In this document: piece after piece, positions 1 to 10,600 of the stretch
Layout of the letters: every line of letters begins with the position of its first letter
Numbering within the stretch: position 1 is the first letter of the stretch
DNA from: Planococcus salinarum
GTDB lineage: Bacteria; Bacillota; Bacilli; Bacillales_A; Planococcaceae
Direction: 5' to 3'
Length of the DNA stretch: 64,000 nucleotides
NCBI RefSeq assembly: GCF_007004625.1
Contig: NZ_VIFV01000001.1
Span: 1 to 64,000, forward strand
Translations under genes and position numbers: made by a program
The notes under the pieces: model-generated
Seen by the model: only the letters and a program-made list of their open reading frames with translations
The model's database searches: none
What the model was told of the DNA's origin: nothing

Positions 1-246
1 ACCATTACACGTCTGCTCAAGGCGAAACTTTGGACGGCGTCTCGGCATTGGTTGTCCCGGATCGAAAACAAAGCAGTTCCGTAAAGAAGACCGTCCATCT
101 CTGTTGCCTTCGTCAAACTGTATAAATATACCAATTGGACAGTGCTACCTTTATTCGGGTGCTTCCCTTTTTGGCAAAAATAATTGAAAAGTTGTGACTG
201 AATATTTCGTCAGTTTTTATGCAACACTAGTGAATTTATATATATC
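1..246. other. Left edge, no assignable gene
   Basis: Plus-strand frame 3 is open from the window edge to a stop near 131, and other frames on both strands are also open for short stretches. Nothing is recognisable in the short translations, so I cannot say whether this is the tail of a gene entering from the left or spacer DNA. From about 180 onward it is AT-rich and leads to the terminator of the subtilase gene. Confidence 0.3.
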
Positions 247-278
247 AAAAAAAAGCCGAGAGCATCAGCTCCCGGCTT
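247..278 (-). terminator. Terminator of the SLH subtilase gene
   Basis: On the minus strand an 11-bp stem (AAGCCGGGAGC / GCTCTCGGCTT, one wobble) with a 4-nt loop is followed by a run of eight T. It lies just after the stop of the 1421-aa subtilase. Confidence 0.85.
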
Positions 279-293
279 TCCTTCTGGTTTATC

Positions 294-3200
294 TTAGTAC
301 CAAAGATCCATCAACGTCAGGGCACGGTGGATTACAACCGCTGTTTCTGCGCGTGTGATTTCTTCTTTTGGTGCGAAGACGTTTTTCTGATCGCCGATCA
401 TCAAGCCAAGTGCATAAGCTTGAGCAACCGCTTCTTCAGCATAAGTTGAAACTTTAGCCTGATCCACGTATTCATGTGTCCCTTCAAGGCCTTCAAGAAG
501 TGAAGCGTCTTGATACTCAACAGCGCGGATTGCCATTACAGCAGTGTCCTGGCGTGAGATTGCTGCGTCCGGGTTGAATGTTCCGTCTGGATTGCCCAGA
601 ACGATTCCAGCGCGTGCAGCCGCTTCAATGTATTTCACTGCCCAGTGGTTATTGGCATCTTTGAATGTTCCTTCTTTTTCTGTCAAGTCAAGGTTAAGTG
701 TGCGAACTAGAAGTACCGCGTACTCAGCGCGAGTCAAGTCAGCTTCAGGAGCGAACAATTCAGGTGTTTTCCCTTTGATGATACCGAAAGTCGCAAGGTC
801 TTCAATGTATTGTTGAGCCCAGTGTCCTTGGATATCAGAGAATGTTACGACTTCCGCCGCTTCTTTGAAGATTGAGAATTCAAGTTCCGTTTCGTGTCCG
901 GCTGCGTCAACTACCAATACCACGTAGTCGTTTTGGCCATCTTCAAGAACTGGAACAGTGAAAGTGATGTCTTTGTCGAAAGCGACCATAGCATATGGCT
1001 CAGTGATTCCCTTGCGGTAAACTTCTGAGTCATTTACATAAACTGCGATTTCGTCAAAGTTATCTTGTACATTTACTGTTACTTCAGCTTCAGTTGTATC
1101 AAGGTCCACAGATTCAGGAGCTTCCACAACTTCTACTGCAGCAGCAGTTGTATCAACGAATATCTGGCGACGGATTTCCATTTCGTTATCGAATTCGTCA
1201 ACCGCTTTTACTTTAACGTCATGAACGCCGTCTTCGAACGTCAATGTGTGTTCGAAGTTAACGCCGTCAAACGAATCAGCTTCTTCGCCGTTAACTGTTA
1301 CAGAAACAACGTTTGAATCATCTTCAACAGTACCAGCTACAGTTACTTCATTCGTATCAAAAGTTTCTGTAACTTCCGGAGTTTCGATGAAGATTACCGG
1401 GTGCGTTGACTCTTCAGCCGTAACGCGCAATTCCACTTCTGTCGAGTTGCCTGCTACGTCATAGAACACAGCAACCAATTCGTCAGTTTTGGTAATGTCA
1501 GCAGTTACTGCAAATTCAGTTGTTGTTGGAGCCAATGACTCATCAGCATCAGTTTCTGCGTTTTCAGTAAGTTCTTCGCCGTTCAAGTAAACTTCCCAGC
1601 GATCAACGCCTGTGTTGTCAGCGAATTCTGTAACTTCTACAGTTTTCGTTGCAGCGTTGAATGTTGCAGTTCCTTCAGGTGCAACCGTATCCACTGTAAT
1701 AGGGAATTCGATTGACTGCCATTCAGCATTCGGGTAGTCGATCACAGCGCTAAGCTGAATCTGGTAGTCTCCATCAGCAACCGTTTTGCCAAGTGCTTTA
1801 CCGTCCCAGGCAAGATCAGGGTTGTACGTGAATGACGATGTTCCCGAGTAATGTTTCGTCAGGTTTTCAGCCGTACGGATTGTACGGATTACTGTGCCCG
1901 CTTCGTTCAGGATATTCACTTCGAATTCCTTCGCGTTACGGATCAATGAATAAACAGGGATTACAGAGTCAACCGATCCGTCACCGTTTGGTGAGAATGC
2001 GAATTTCTCAGTGTCAAAGACACCTTCTTCCAGATGCGTTCCGCCGTTTAGGACATAGCCTTCGCCATCAGTAAGAAGCGTATCTTCGTAAAAAGATAAC
2101 TCTTCCCATGCAAAGTAATCAAAGATGCTTGCATCGTCCCATCCGCCGTTAAAGCCGAAGTAAGGAACAACCAGGGAAGTGTTGCCAGTGATTTCTTCGT
2201 TTACGTCAGTCAACGTGACAAATCCGTCAACGAAGAATCCGTTTACGTAAACAGTTTCAAGGTCAACGCTGACAGCAGAGATGTCAACCGCTACTGGAAT
2301 TTCAACAGTGCCGTTAGCCGGAACCGTTACAGTAGAAGGAGCTGCAATTGAAACGTCTTCCGTAATTACTTGTGAACCGTAAAGATTTGGAACTGTTACA
2401 AAGTTAGGTCCACCGTTAACTGGTGTATCCACTTGTACATTTACGTCAACAGCAAATTCAGCATCTTCATCAGAGAAGTTCTGAGCTGTCAAAGTGAATG
2501 AATATTGGTCGTTCTCGATTTCTTTCAAAGCGACTTTCGCTTCGCCAGTTGCATTGTTTGTGACCATAACATCAGTTGAAAGGGCATCGTGCAATTGCAT
2601 AAGACCAGCACCCTGGCGGCGTGGAGATACAAATTCACCTTCAGCAAGTTCAACTGTTTTAGCTGTGTTCATCATCAGGTTTTTCGCGAATTGAACGCGC
2701 TCAGCGCCCGTCAATCCGAAGTCAGCGTCAACGCGCTGGAATACTAACGCCGTACCACCTGCTACGTGTGGAGCCGCCATAGACGTTCCGCTCATCAGGC
2801 CGTACTGATCGTCGTTCAATGTAGAGAAGATGTTACCGCCCGGAGCAGTGATTTCAGGTTTGAAATCAAGGTTCGGTGTTGGACCCCATGAAGTGAAATC
2901 ACTCATTTCACCAGCGGCCGGATTTTTTGTTTCGATGTAGTCCCCTTCGAAAGAAACAGAGACTTTATTGCCCAAATCGAGTTGCTCTTTCATCGCCACT
3001 CCGTCTTCCTGCAGTGCAGACATATACGGAATTTTGATGGCAGCATCAGATTGCATGTTGATCGTGCCTGTTGTGTTGTTGTAAATGATGACACCAGCAG
3101 CACCTGCTGCCTGTGCATTCAATCCTTTTGAAGTGAATGCAATTTCGCCGCGTGAAACAAGTGCGAATTTGCCTGTGAAATCTTTTCCTTCAAAATCAGC

Positions 3201-4559
3201 TGCGTTACCGAATCCTGCGAACTCAACATCATATGTTGCGTTCGGCAAGTCACGCGGATCTGCATCATTTGCAAGAAGGTACATCGCTTGTCCTGCTTCT
3301 ACGCCATTTACATGGTAGTTGAAGCTAAGGCCAGTAACGATATTGTTTTCAAATGAAGCTACACCGAATGAATCTTCAGAAACACTTGGTGAGCCAGTAA
3401 GACCGTAATCCTGGTTCTCAGCGTACGGATACCACGTGCCCGATCCGAACATATCCGAGTTACCGGCAGAGATTGCTACAAGAATTCCGTTTTCAGTTGA
3501 ACGTTCAACTGCCATTTGCTCAGGGTTTGTTGAATCAACGAAACCTGAAACGGATCCAAGAGACATATTGATGACATCTGCGCCAAGCTTGATCGAATCA
3601 TCAATCGCTTTTACGTAGATATCGCCGTAAGTTGAAGCAAATTGCGGGTCGTTGCCGAAAACTTTCAAAGCCAATAGTTGCGCTTCAGGAGCCACACCTT
3701 TAAGGCCCGGGTTTGCAGCTTCTTCGTCCCCGTTTGCTCCGACAGTACCAGCTACGTGCATACCGTGCATGGAAGCTTCCGGTCCAAGATCAAGGATCTG
3801 GTTGTTATCATCCATGTAGTTCCAGCCGAATGGCACTTTTGCTGTGAAATATTCACCGTTTTCGATGGAGCCATCAGCAAGCAAAGCAGCCAATTCTTCT
3901 TTTGTGACTTCTCCAGTGGAGTCATCAGTCAAGACCATATCTTTGTGCGAAGGATCGATCCCCGTGTCGATGACGCCGACAACCATTCCTTCACCTTTGT
4001 AGCCATATTCGCCCCAGGCTTGTTGCGCCTGAACCAATTCTTTTGAGTATTTCATCTCAGGCTGTACAGAAGGACGCGTGTATTCTGTCGCTTCGTATAC
4101 TTTTTTGACGCCTGCAAGGTCAGCGATCTTTTCAACTTGTCCAACAGCGACTTCAGCGGAGAATCCGTTGAAAACAGTTGTGAAGTTTTCGAGATATGTA
4201 ACGCTTGGTGCAGCTTTTGTCACAGCCGACTGGATTGTCGCCTGATCAGATTCTACAGCTGCTTCCAGATTCGCTTTTTCTGAAGCAGGAAGATCTTTGT
4301 AAAGAACTCCTTGCTGAGTTGCCGTTTCGATTGTTGGCGCTTTCTCAAGTTCCACAATCACACGGACTGTTTTAGATGGGTCTTCCGGATTTACGAATTT
4401 TTCCGGTACTTTGACAGCAGGTTTTTCCTCATTCAAAGTTGGTAGATCCGATAACGACTTATTCGTCGCAGCGGATACGCCCGTCAAACCGAAGACAGCA
4501 GAGCTGAGCGTCATCATTACGACTAACATCGTAACTAACGCTTTTCTAAACTTATTCAA
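294..4559 (-). CDS. SLH-anchored subtilisin-like serine protease (Vpr/C5a-peptidase type)
   Basis: Secreted, wall-anchored S8 protease of 1421 aa. A TTG start at 4559 is chosen because AAGGGGG precedes it by 7 nt; a TTG 12 codons upstream is the only other option. A signal peptide (NKFRKA, hydrophobic run, VSA-A) is followed by an I9-like propeptide. The catalytic triad is visible: Asp in VIDTGID (about residue 198), His in MHGMHVAGT (about 268) and Ser in GTSMAAPHVAG (near 600). A PA insert (AAGAAGVIIYNN) lies between His and Ser. After the protease come Fn3/Ig-like beta domains, including an FSPNGDG motif, and three C-terminal SLH repeats with motifs TRAE, SRQD and TRAE. The order resembles lactocepin/C5a peptidases with an SLH anchor in place of LPXTG. 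Natural substrates are unknown. It is monocistronic with its own terminator. Confidence 0.93.
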   Translation of the reverse strand: MNKFRKALVTMLVVMMTLSSAVFGLTGVSAATNKSLSDLPTLNEEKPAVKVPEKFVNPEDPSKTVRVIVELEKAPTIETATQQGVLYKDLPASEKANLEAAVESDQATIQSAVTKAAPSVTYLENFTTVFNGFSAEVAVGQVEKIADLAGVKKVYEATEYTRPSVQPEMKYSKELVQAQQAWGEYGYKGEGMVVGVIDTGIDPSHKDMVLTDDSTGEVTKEELAALLADGSIENGEYFTAKVPFGWNYMDDNNQILDLGPEASMHGMHVAGTVGANGDEEAANPGLKGVAPEAQLLALKVFGNDPQFASTYGDIYVKAIDDSIKLGADVINMSLGSVSGFVDSTNPEQMAVERSTENGILVAISAGNSDMFGSGTWYPYAENQDYGLTGSPSVSEDSFGVASFENNIVTGLSFNYHVNGVEAGQAMYLLANDADPRDLPNATYDVEFAGFGNAADFEGKDFTGKFALVSRGEIAFTSKGLNAQAAGAAGVIIYNNTTGTINMQSDAAIKIPYMSALQEDGVAMKEQLDLGNKVSVSFEGDYIETKNPAAGEMSDFTSWGPTPNLDFKPEITAPGGNIFSTLNDDQYGLMSGTSMAAPHVAGGTALVFQRVDADFGLTGAERVQFAKNLMMNTAKTVELAEGEFVSPRRQGAGLMQLHDALSTDVMVTNNATGEAKVALKEIENDQYSFTLTAQNFSDEDAEFAVDVNVQVDTPVNGGPNFVTVPNLYGSQVITEDVSIAAPSTVTVPANGTVEIPVAVDISAVSVDLETVYVNGFFVDGFVTLTDVNEEITGNTSLVVPYFGFNGGWDDASIFDYFAWEELSFYEDTLLTDGEGYVLNGGTHLEEGVFDTEKFAFSPNGDGSVDSVIPVYSLIRNAKEFEVNILNEAGTVIRTIRTAENLTKHYSGTSSFTYNPDLAWDGKALGKTVADGDYQIQLSAVIDYPNAEWQSIEFPITVDTVAPEGTATFNAATKTVEVTEFADNTGVDRWEVYLNGEELTENAETDADESLAPTTTEFAVTADITKTDELVAVFYDVAGNSTEVELRVTAEESTHPVIFIETPEVTETFDTNEVTVAGTVEDDSNVVSVTVNGEEADSFDGVNFEHTLTFEDGVHDVKVKAVDEFDNEMEIRRQIFVDTTAAAVEVVEAPESVDLDTTEAEVTVNVQDNFDEIAVYVNDSEVYRKGITEPYAMVAFDKDITFTVPVLEDGQNDYVVLVVDAAGHETELEFSIFKEAAEVVTFSDIQGHWAQQYIEDLATFGIIKGKTPELFAPEADLTRAEYAVLLVRTLNLDLTEKEGTFKDANNHWAVKYIEAAARAGIVLGNPDGTFNPDAAISRQDTAVMAIRAVEYQDASLLEGLEGTHEYVDQAKVSTYAEEAVAQAYALGLMIGDQKNVFAPKEEITRAETAVVIHRALTLMDLWY

Positions 4560-4752
4560 TGTTTTTCCCCCTTTTATTGGCTTAGAATTGTGCAATTATT
4601 CCTAATTGCATAACACTATAAATTTACCATAAATTTTCAGTATTGCAAACGTATTCTTAATATTTTTTATGATTAATGTGGGTTTTTATGTTTAGTGGCG
4701 TTTCGCGGTGGGGTGTGAATGTGCGGGGGGAGTGGGTTTGTGGGGGTTGGGG

Positions 4753-4795
4753 AATTGTGTGGGTGACAATCACCCACACAATTCCCACACAATTC
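4753..4795 (-). repeat. REP-like palindrome R1, abutting the RAYT stop codon
   Basis: A perfect 14-bp inverted repeat (AATTGTGTGGGTGA, loop CAA, TCACCCACACAATT) is followed by a tail ending CCACACAATTC that runs into the transposase stop codon. It shares the core GGTGACNNTCACC with four other copies in the window. Confidence 0.85.
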
Positions 4796-5363
4796 AATCT
4801 GGAAGCGGTTCTTCACAATATATGCGATAGGATTCATGCGTCGGTTCATAGGGCTGCGTCAACAACGGAACGATATGCCCCAATTCCAAATACGGATAGG
4901 GTGATGATACAGCGTTTGCATAGTAATAGAAGGAACTGTATGGGTAATCTTCCATTTTGGCGGCCAGCGGCTTTGCCGCAGCAATCGGATTGCGGTGAAT
5001 GTAGCGGCTTACCGTCAGGATGCCGGCAGGGCCGTCGACTTTCTCCGCGTAATATCGCCCCTCATACAAATAGCCGGTGACGCCGTATTTTGCCCGGTAA
5101 TAATCGCCGTACCTTCTATTGATAATGGCCATGACTTTGCCTAGGGGCACTTCCGGTGAGCGGATCAGCAGATGGTAATGGTTTGTCATCAGGCAATACG
5201 CGATGATGGTAAACGGGTACTGTTCATGGGCATAGTTGAGCACACGGAAAAAAGCCCGGTAATCGGACGGATCGTGAAATATGGTCCTCCTGTTATTGCC
5301 CCTCGTTGTTGCATGCTCAAACAAAATCGGATTCCAAACGCGCCTTTTTCTCGACATTCTCAT
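4794..5363 (-). CDS. REP-associated tyrosine transposase (RAYT, Y1_Tnp/IS200-like)
   Basis: A 189-aa single-domain HUH nuclease. Near the N-terminus ATTRGNNRRTIF matches the RGNNR signature of the family. HYH in MTNHYHLLI is the metal-binding HUH motif. The tyrosine in SRYIHRNP is the expected catalytic residue of the REP-transposase family. Known RAYTs are usually single-copy, domesticated enzymes that bind and cut cognate REP hairpins. Here REP-like palindromes lie on both sides (4753-4795 and 5521-5558) and further copies sit elsewhere in the window, which supports that role. There is no second transposase gene and no obvious insertion-sequence ends. A perfect Noc-site palindrome lies 28 bp upstream of the start. 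An ATG two codons in is an alternative start. Confidence 0.9.
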   Translation of the reverse strand: MRMSRKRRVWNPILFEHATTRGNNRRTIFHDPSDYRAFFRVLNYAHEQYPFTIIAYCLMTNHYHLLIRSPEVPLGKVMAIINRRYGDYYRAKYGVTGYLYEGRYYAEKVDGPAGILTVSRYIHRNPIAAAKPLAAKMEDYPYSSFYYYANAVSSPYPYLELGHIVPLLTQPYEPTHESYRIYCEEPLPD

Positions 5364-5390
5364 CAGCCCCTGCCTTTTTTCTGACCATAT

Positions 5391-5404
5391 ATTTCCCGGG
5401 AAAT
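5391..5404. promoter_or_regulatory. Noc-binding-site match (ATTTCCCGGGAAAT), site 1
   Basis: Perfect 14/14 match to the palindrome reported for the Bacillus subtilis nucleoid-occlusion protein Noc. It is intergenic, just upstream of the RAYT gene. Binding is inferred; no noc gene is in this window. Confidence 0.75.
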
Positions 5405-5520
5405 AGTGTCAAATGCACCTACAATTCGATAACGGAGATTTGAAGGCCCTATAGGGCCAAATTTCAGATTTGCGGCTGAAACGGGGCATAAAAGCATCGA
5501 AATTGGGGTCAAAAAATTTT

Positions 5521-5558
5521 TTTGGGTGACAGTCACCCACGCAACTTCCACACAATTC
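5521..5558 (-). repeat. REP-like palindrome R2, upstream of RAYT
   Basis: GGGTGACAGTCACCC is followed by a tail ending CCACACAATTC. It aligns with R1 in the same orientation, so the RAYT gene is bracketed by two direct copies of the element. Confidence 0.8.
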
Positions 5559-5567
5559 AAAATAGCC

Positions 5568-5596
5568 TTGACTTTACAAAAAATTTACAGAAGAAT
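5568..5596 (+). promoter_or_regulatory. Possible sigma-A promoter of the LTA synthase gene
   Basis: TTGACT (5568-5573), a 17-nt spacer and AAGAAT (5591-5596) lie about 40 nt before the start codon. The -35 matches 5/6 and the -10 matches 4/6. Confidence 0.4.
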
Positions 5597-5633
5597 GTAA
5601 GTAGCTAAAAATATATAGGTTTATGGGTGGGAC

Positions 5634-7514
5634 ATGATGAAAAAAGAGCATATGAAGAAATTTTTAACGAGCCATTTGTTTGTTGTCACGGCGATACTGG
5701 TTTTGAAGATCATTTTTCTGCGCTATCTGCTGTTCGGCAAAGCGGATATTACACAGGCGCTGGTGCTTGAACTGAGTTATATCCTCGTGTTCACTGCGCT
5801 GATTGAACTGATTGCCGGCAAATGGAAGCCTGGCGCTTTCCTGCTGCTTAACCTCATTTTTTCGACGCTGTTTCTCGCGGTGGTCATGTACCATGCGTTT
5901 TTCGGCCGCATCGTTACATATTTTGCGCTGTTCCAGCTGGGACAGCTCGGCACGATCAATGAAAGTGTGAGTGCGCTGATCCGCCCGATTTATTTCCTGT
6001 TTTTCGCGGAGATCATTGTACTGATCATTTTGCTGCTGTCACGCAAATACCCGATCCGCAGTTATTCATTGAATAAGAAGTTTTTGGTCCTCCCGATTCT
6101 TGTGCTGGCGATCCTGGTATCTTTCGCTAATTTCCAGGCGCATAAAGACGAAACAATTTCGAATAATGTGCTGGCAGCAGAGGAAAAAGGAATTTTGAAT
6201 TATGAGGCTTTGGAGATGTATCTTGGTCCCGAGGGGCAGGCAACGATCCAAGTGGACGTGGCGGTGGAAAACTCCGAAGCATTGATCGAAGAAGTGCGCG
6301 AGCTGAAGGGATTGGAATACATTCCACCGGAACAGCGCGAGTATTTCGGAGCTGCTGAAGGCCGGAACCTGATCGTCATCCAGGTGGAATCGATGCAGAG
6401 CTTCCCGGTCGGCCTTGAACTCGAAGGCAAAGAAGTTACGCCGAACCTGAACAAATTGATCGATGACAGCTTCTATTTCCCGAATACCGCGCAGCAGACC
6501 GGACCGGGCAATACCGCTGATGCTGAGTTCATCATCAATACGTCTCTTTACCCGACAGCATTCAATCCGACTTCCCAGACTTTCGCCGACCGCGCATTCC
6601 CGAGTCTGCCCCGCTTATTGAAAGGCGAAGGCTACACGACTTCGACATTCCATGCGGATGATATCAGTTTCTGGAACCGGGACGAATTGTATCCGGCGCT
6701 CGGCATCGAGAATTACTATTACGGCGCGTTTTTTGGCAATGAAGACGTCATCGGCATCGGGCCATCCGATGAAGTGATGTTCAAAAAAGCCATGCCGGTT
6801 CTTCGCGAGTCGCACATGAAGAACACACCGTTCTATACGCAGCTGATCGGCCTGACGAGCCATCATCCCTTCCATCTGCCGGTGGAACAGCAGCAATTCG
6901 ACTTGCCGGAACAGTTTAAGGATTCATTGACCGGCGAATACCTCGTGTCCATCAATTATATGGACCGTATCATCCATGATTTTATTGAACAATTAAAAGC
7001 AGAAGGCATTTACGAGAACTCGGTCATCGCCATCTACGGCGACCATTTCGGCCTGCAGCAAAGCGCCATCAATCCTCGCGATGTCGAGTTGGTGACCGAG
7101 CTGCTCGGCCACGAGTACCAGACGATCGACCGCCTGAAGATTCCATTCATCCTTCACGCTCCGGGCATCACCGATGAAGGCGAAACGTTCGAGCAGCAGA
7201 TCGGCCAGCTCGACATGATGCCGACAATCGCCAACCTGCTCGGCCTGCCGCTCGATGACATGGTGATTTTCGGCCAGGATGTGCTGAACCACAAAGAAAG
7301 TCTGCTGGGCGCCAGATACTATCTGCCGATCGGCTCTTTCTGGAATGATGAGATCCTGTTCATCCCCGAAAAAGGATTTGAGGACGGCACAGCGTACGAC
7401 CTGCAGACAGAAGAAGTGATCGCCGACTTTGAGCAGTACCGCGAAGACTACGACCGCGTGCTGAAACTCGAGTATCTGTCGGACGCTTATATGAAGACTT
7501 TGCCGAAACGATAA
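5634..7514 (+). CDS. LTA synthase family protein (membrane sulfatase-type glycerophosphotransferase)
   Basis: 626 aa with about five hydrophobic segments in the first 170 residues, then an extracellular sulfatase-fold domain. Family motifs are present: a metal Glu in IQVESMQ, the nucleophile Thr in GPGNTADAEF (LtaS has GxxTSDxEF), a SHHPF loop and metal-binding Asp-His in YGDHFG. Known LtaS enzymes move glycerol-phosphate from phosphatidylglycerol onto a glycolipid to build lipoteichoic acid; LtaS paralogues and primases look very similar, so the exact role is not certain. The length fits the family (about 610-650 aa). It is monocistronic with a strong terminator. The ATG at 5634 is followed at once by a second ATG. 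Confidence 0.88.
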   Translation: MMKKEHMKKFLTSHLFVVTAILVLKIIFLRYLLFGKADITQALVLELSYILVFTALIELIAGKWKPGAFLLLNLIFSTLFLAVVMYHAFFGRIVTYFALFQLGQLGTINESVSALIRPIYFLFFAEIIVLIILLLSRKYPIRSYSLNKKFLVLPILVLAILVSFANFQAHKDETISNNVLAAEEKGILNYEALEMYLGPEGQATIQVDVAVENSEALIEEVRELKGLEYIPPEQREYFGAAEGRNLIVIQVESMQSFPVGLELEGKEVTPNLNKLIDDSFYFPNTAQQTGPGNTADAEFIINTSLYPTAFNPTSQTFADRAFPSLPRLLKGEGYTTSTFHADDISFWNRDELYPALGIENYYYGAFFGNEDVIGIGPSDEVMFKKAMPVLRESHMKNTPFYTQLIGLTSHHPFHLPVEQQQFDLPEQFKDSLTGEYLVSINYMDRIIHDFIEQLKAEGIYENSVIAIYGDHFGLQQSAINPRDVELVTELLGHEYQTIDRLKIPFILHAPGITDEGETFEQQIGQLDMMPTIANLLGLPLDDMVIFGQDVLNHKESLLGARYYLPIGSFWNDEILFIPEKGFEDGTAYDLQTEEVIADFEQYREDYDRVLKLEYLSDAYMKTLPKR

Positions 7515-7520
7515 GGTAAA

Positions 7521-7560
7521 AACCCGCTCCCCGCCGTACCAGGCGGAGAGCGGGTTTTTT
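7521..7560 (+). terminator. Terminator of the LTA synthase gene
   Basis: The stem AACCCGCTC...GAGCGGGTT, with an inner CCGCC/GGCGG pairing, is followed by TTTTTT. Confidence 0.85.
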
Positions 7561-7617
7561 CATGGCTGACGTTTGGTGATAGTTTCTGGTTTGTGCTGTT
7601 GCCGCTGTTTCGGCATG

Positions 7618-7659
7618 AAAAAAAGCGAGGCTCCCGGATATTCCGGGAGCCTCGCTTTG
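7618..7659. terminator. Bidirectional terminator, mainly for the SLH nuclease gene
   Basis: A perfect 17-bp stem (AAGCGAGGCTCCCGGAT / ATCCGGGAGCCTCGCTT with a short loop) is followed by seven T on the minus strand. It lies between two convergent genes. Confidence 0.85.
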
Positions 7660-7693
7660 AATTGTGCCTAAATTGTGTGGGTGACTGTCACCC
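7660..7693 (-). repeat. REP-like palindrome R3, abutting the nuclease stop codon
   Basis: On the minus strand it reads GGGTGACAGTCACCC, then ACACAATTTAGGCACAATTC. It begins directly after the TGA stop of the SLH nuclease gene and aligns with R1 through the whole tail. Confidence 0.85.
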
Positions 7694-10600
7694 TCACTCA
7701 GCCGAATACGGCAGGAATAGGGAGAACATTTTTGCTGCTTCTTCGCGAGATGTTGAGCGGAACGGATTGAATTTGCCGTTATAGCCCTGGACAATTTTCA
7801 GGTCGTGAAGCAATGTGATAGCTTCTTTTTCTGCAGTTGTCTGTTTAGTCAAGTCGCTGTAAGGTGCCATTTCGCCGATTTTGTAATCGCCGTTTTTCAT
7901 CGTGTAGACACGGTCCAGCAGCAACGCGAAGTGGGCACGCGAGATAAACTCGTTCGGCTTGAATTCGGTTGCTGTTTTCCCGTTGGTCAATCCGGCAGCG
8001 TATGCGGCATTGATCTCGTCCTGGCGGTCCTGGTGAAGTCTTGAAATGTCTTTGAACGGTGATTTTGGTGCGTTCGCCGTGTCCATTTCAAGAATGCGTG
8101 TCAGAATCGTAACTGCCTGGAAGCGGGTCAGGCTGTTTTCCGGTGAGAATGTTGTTTCTGTTGTGCCGTTGACAATCCCTCTGTCGAACAGATCCTTGAT
8201 ATAAACGTAAGACCAGTCTTCCACTTTAACGTCAGTGAATGGCATTTCCTTAGCCGGTTCTTCGGGTGTGAAATCGATTTGGATCAGGACCGGATCATGG
8301 TCAGATGCGCGTCCGTGCTCTACCATGAACATCGAATTGATGTGGACCATATCGATTTCAGTCTGAGCTGCGATATTGTTTGTCACCAATGCATGGTCAA
8401 GAACCTGTGAATTGCCCTGATAATAATAAGAGTAACGGTCTTCAAGCGGCACGTCTTCGACTTTATTGGCCAGAATATCGCCTTTCAATGCAGCAAGAGC
8501 CGGTGTAAATTCGAAATCGTTCATGTCGCCGGTTACGACAACATTCAGGTCCGGATCCTGCTTTTGGCCTTCGACAATAAAGTCGTTGATCATCGTTGCC
8601 AATCCGATTCGTTCCTCTTCAGAACCAAGGAATGGAGGCTGATTCTGTCCGAATAGGGGCTGGTCGCCGCCTTTTGAGTTAAGGTGAGCTGCGACAACAA
8701 TGACTTTCTCGCCCTGGAAATCAAATTGAGCGGCAAGCGGCTTGCGTGTGTTCGGTTGTTCTGTCGGTTTGATGCGTCCCGGATTCAGCGCCAATTCGCC
8801 GTCGATCCAAGAGTTGTCTTCATCAAATGCGCCTTTTACTCCTTCAGCGAGTGTTACACGCTCCGGGTTATAAAGGAAGCCGACGCGGATGTTGCCGCCT
8901 GGCTGGCCACCGTCCTTATTGTATTCCGGCGCGATGTCCGTCCAAGCGTAAGTCGGTCCGCCGGCAGCTTTGATTGCTTCAATTAAGCGGCCATAGCTTT
9001 CGGATGCGTCGCTGTTGTTTGAAGCGACCGGGCCGTCGTTGTCCTGAACTTCCACCAATGCCACAACATCAGGAGAGTTCAAGTTTTTAACGAATGACTC
9101 GCCGATGCGCGCAGCTTTTTCGTTTGATGTATGATTCGGATCAGCTGAAAAGTTCTCCATGTTATAAGTGGCAACTGTCAGTTTTTCCTCGTCTGCAGTG
9201 ATCCAGGTGGTTTCAGGGGTTGTGTCGCCTTCCACCAGTGCTGGGACGCCAGCTTTCGTTGTCCACAGTTTATAGTTGCCGAAGCCGTAGCCCATAACGC
9301 CTGTGATTGTGCCGTTGAATGAGTCTCCGGCTTTTGCCACAAAGTTTTCATCGTTAAAATCGACGGTGATGCGCTCCGGGTTGTAATCATTTTCCGAAAT
9401 CAGTATTCCGTCTTGATTATGGAAGTCCGTGTTCGGTGAATTTTCAGCGACTACGACCACTTCGCCGTATTTCTGAGGTCCCACAATTTTTGCGTTCGGC
9501 ACTGCAAGATACATCAATTCAAGAGATTCCCAGAAATCGATGCCGTCTTCTGCAGGGTCAAATGATGTTAAACCATCGTTGTCGATGATCTCAGATGGCG
9601 GGAACACGTCTACACCAATGACGATTGGCGCCGGAAGTGCAGCAGTGCCATCTTTGGCAACTGCAGTAGCGCGGATGCGCGTAATCGGAAGATCGTTGTC
9701 GCTCATATCCGAATAACCTTCCTGGAAATTTTCTTCAACTGTTCCAGCAACAGTGACAAGGTCACCAACACTCACACCGTTTGAAGACATGTTGACCATC
9801 AAAGCTTCAGATGTTGTCAAATCATTGTCCGGGTTAATGTCCTGGATGACGAAGTTTGCCGAGTTGTAAAGATGCGTTACCACACCCTGAATTTCGTTCA
9901 CGACTACACCTTCGTAATCCGAGTAATGGCCATCGCCCTGGATATCGCGGATTTTCAGGTCAGCCGTTTTCAATACCGTATAGTCAAACGTGAATACGGT
10001 TGATGTTTCAACACCTACAGCGATCGCTTTAATCGTTGTATCTGCTGAAAGCGTGATTGGTGCAGTGTATTCCGTGCTTGATGCTGTCGGCGTGCTGCCG
10101 TCAACCGTGTAATGGATTGCTGCAGATTCCCAGCCGGACTGAAGAACTATTTCAGTGCCTTCAGAAACAACACCAGGGAAAATGTCGGCGTACACTGCAG
10201 GTTTGTTCACCAGGTCAAAACTTTCCAGACCCAGAGTTTTTACCTGAAAATTTTCATAGTATTTTGAAGCGATTCCCGTAACATTGATCAGGTCGCCTTC
10301 TTTGTATTGCTGTGTGAAGCGGTCAAACGCCAGACCATTGCGGTTGTCGTTGCGGACAACGACAGTGTTGCCGTCTGCGTCAGTCGCCGTGAACTCGAAA
10401 GTTCCATAGTCATTGACTGATTTCAAGCCTGTGATTATTACATTCTTCATCTCGATCAATTCACCTTGTGTGCTTTCATTGACACCAGTCGGGTTGACCG
10501 TTTGAACAGCCGGCAATTCGTTTCCTGATGAAACGACTTCAATCGTATTCGGCTGCAATTGCAATTCGCCGCCATACTCAGAAACCGTACCTGTCAAAAG

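Noticed and set aside
4794-5363. Full IS200/IS605 insertion sequence
   Set aside because: The transposase is of the RAYT type with REP palindromes around it; no tnpB and no defined left/right ends of an IS were seen.
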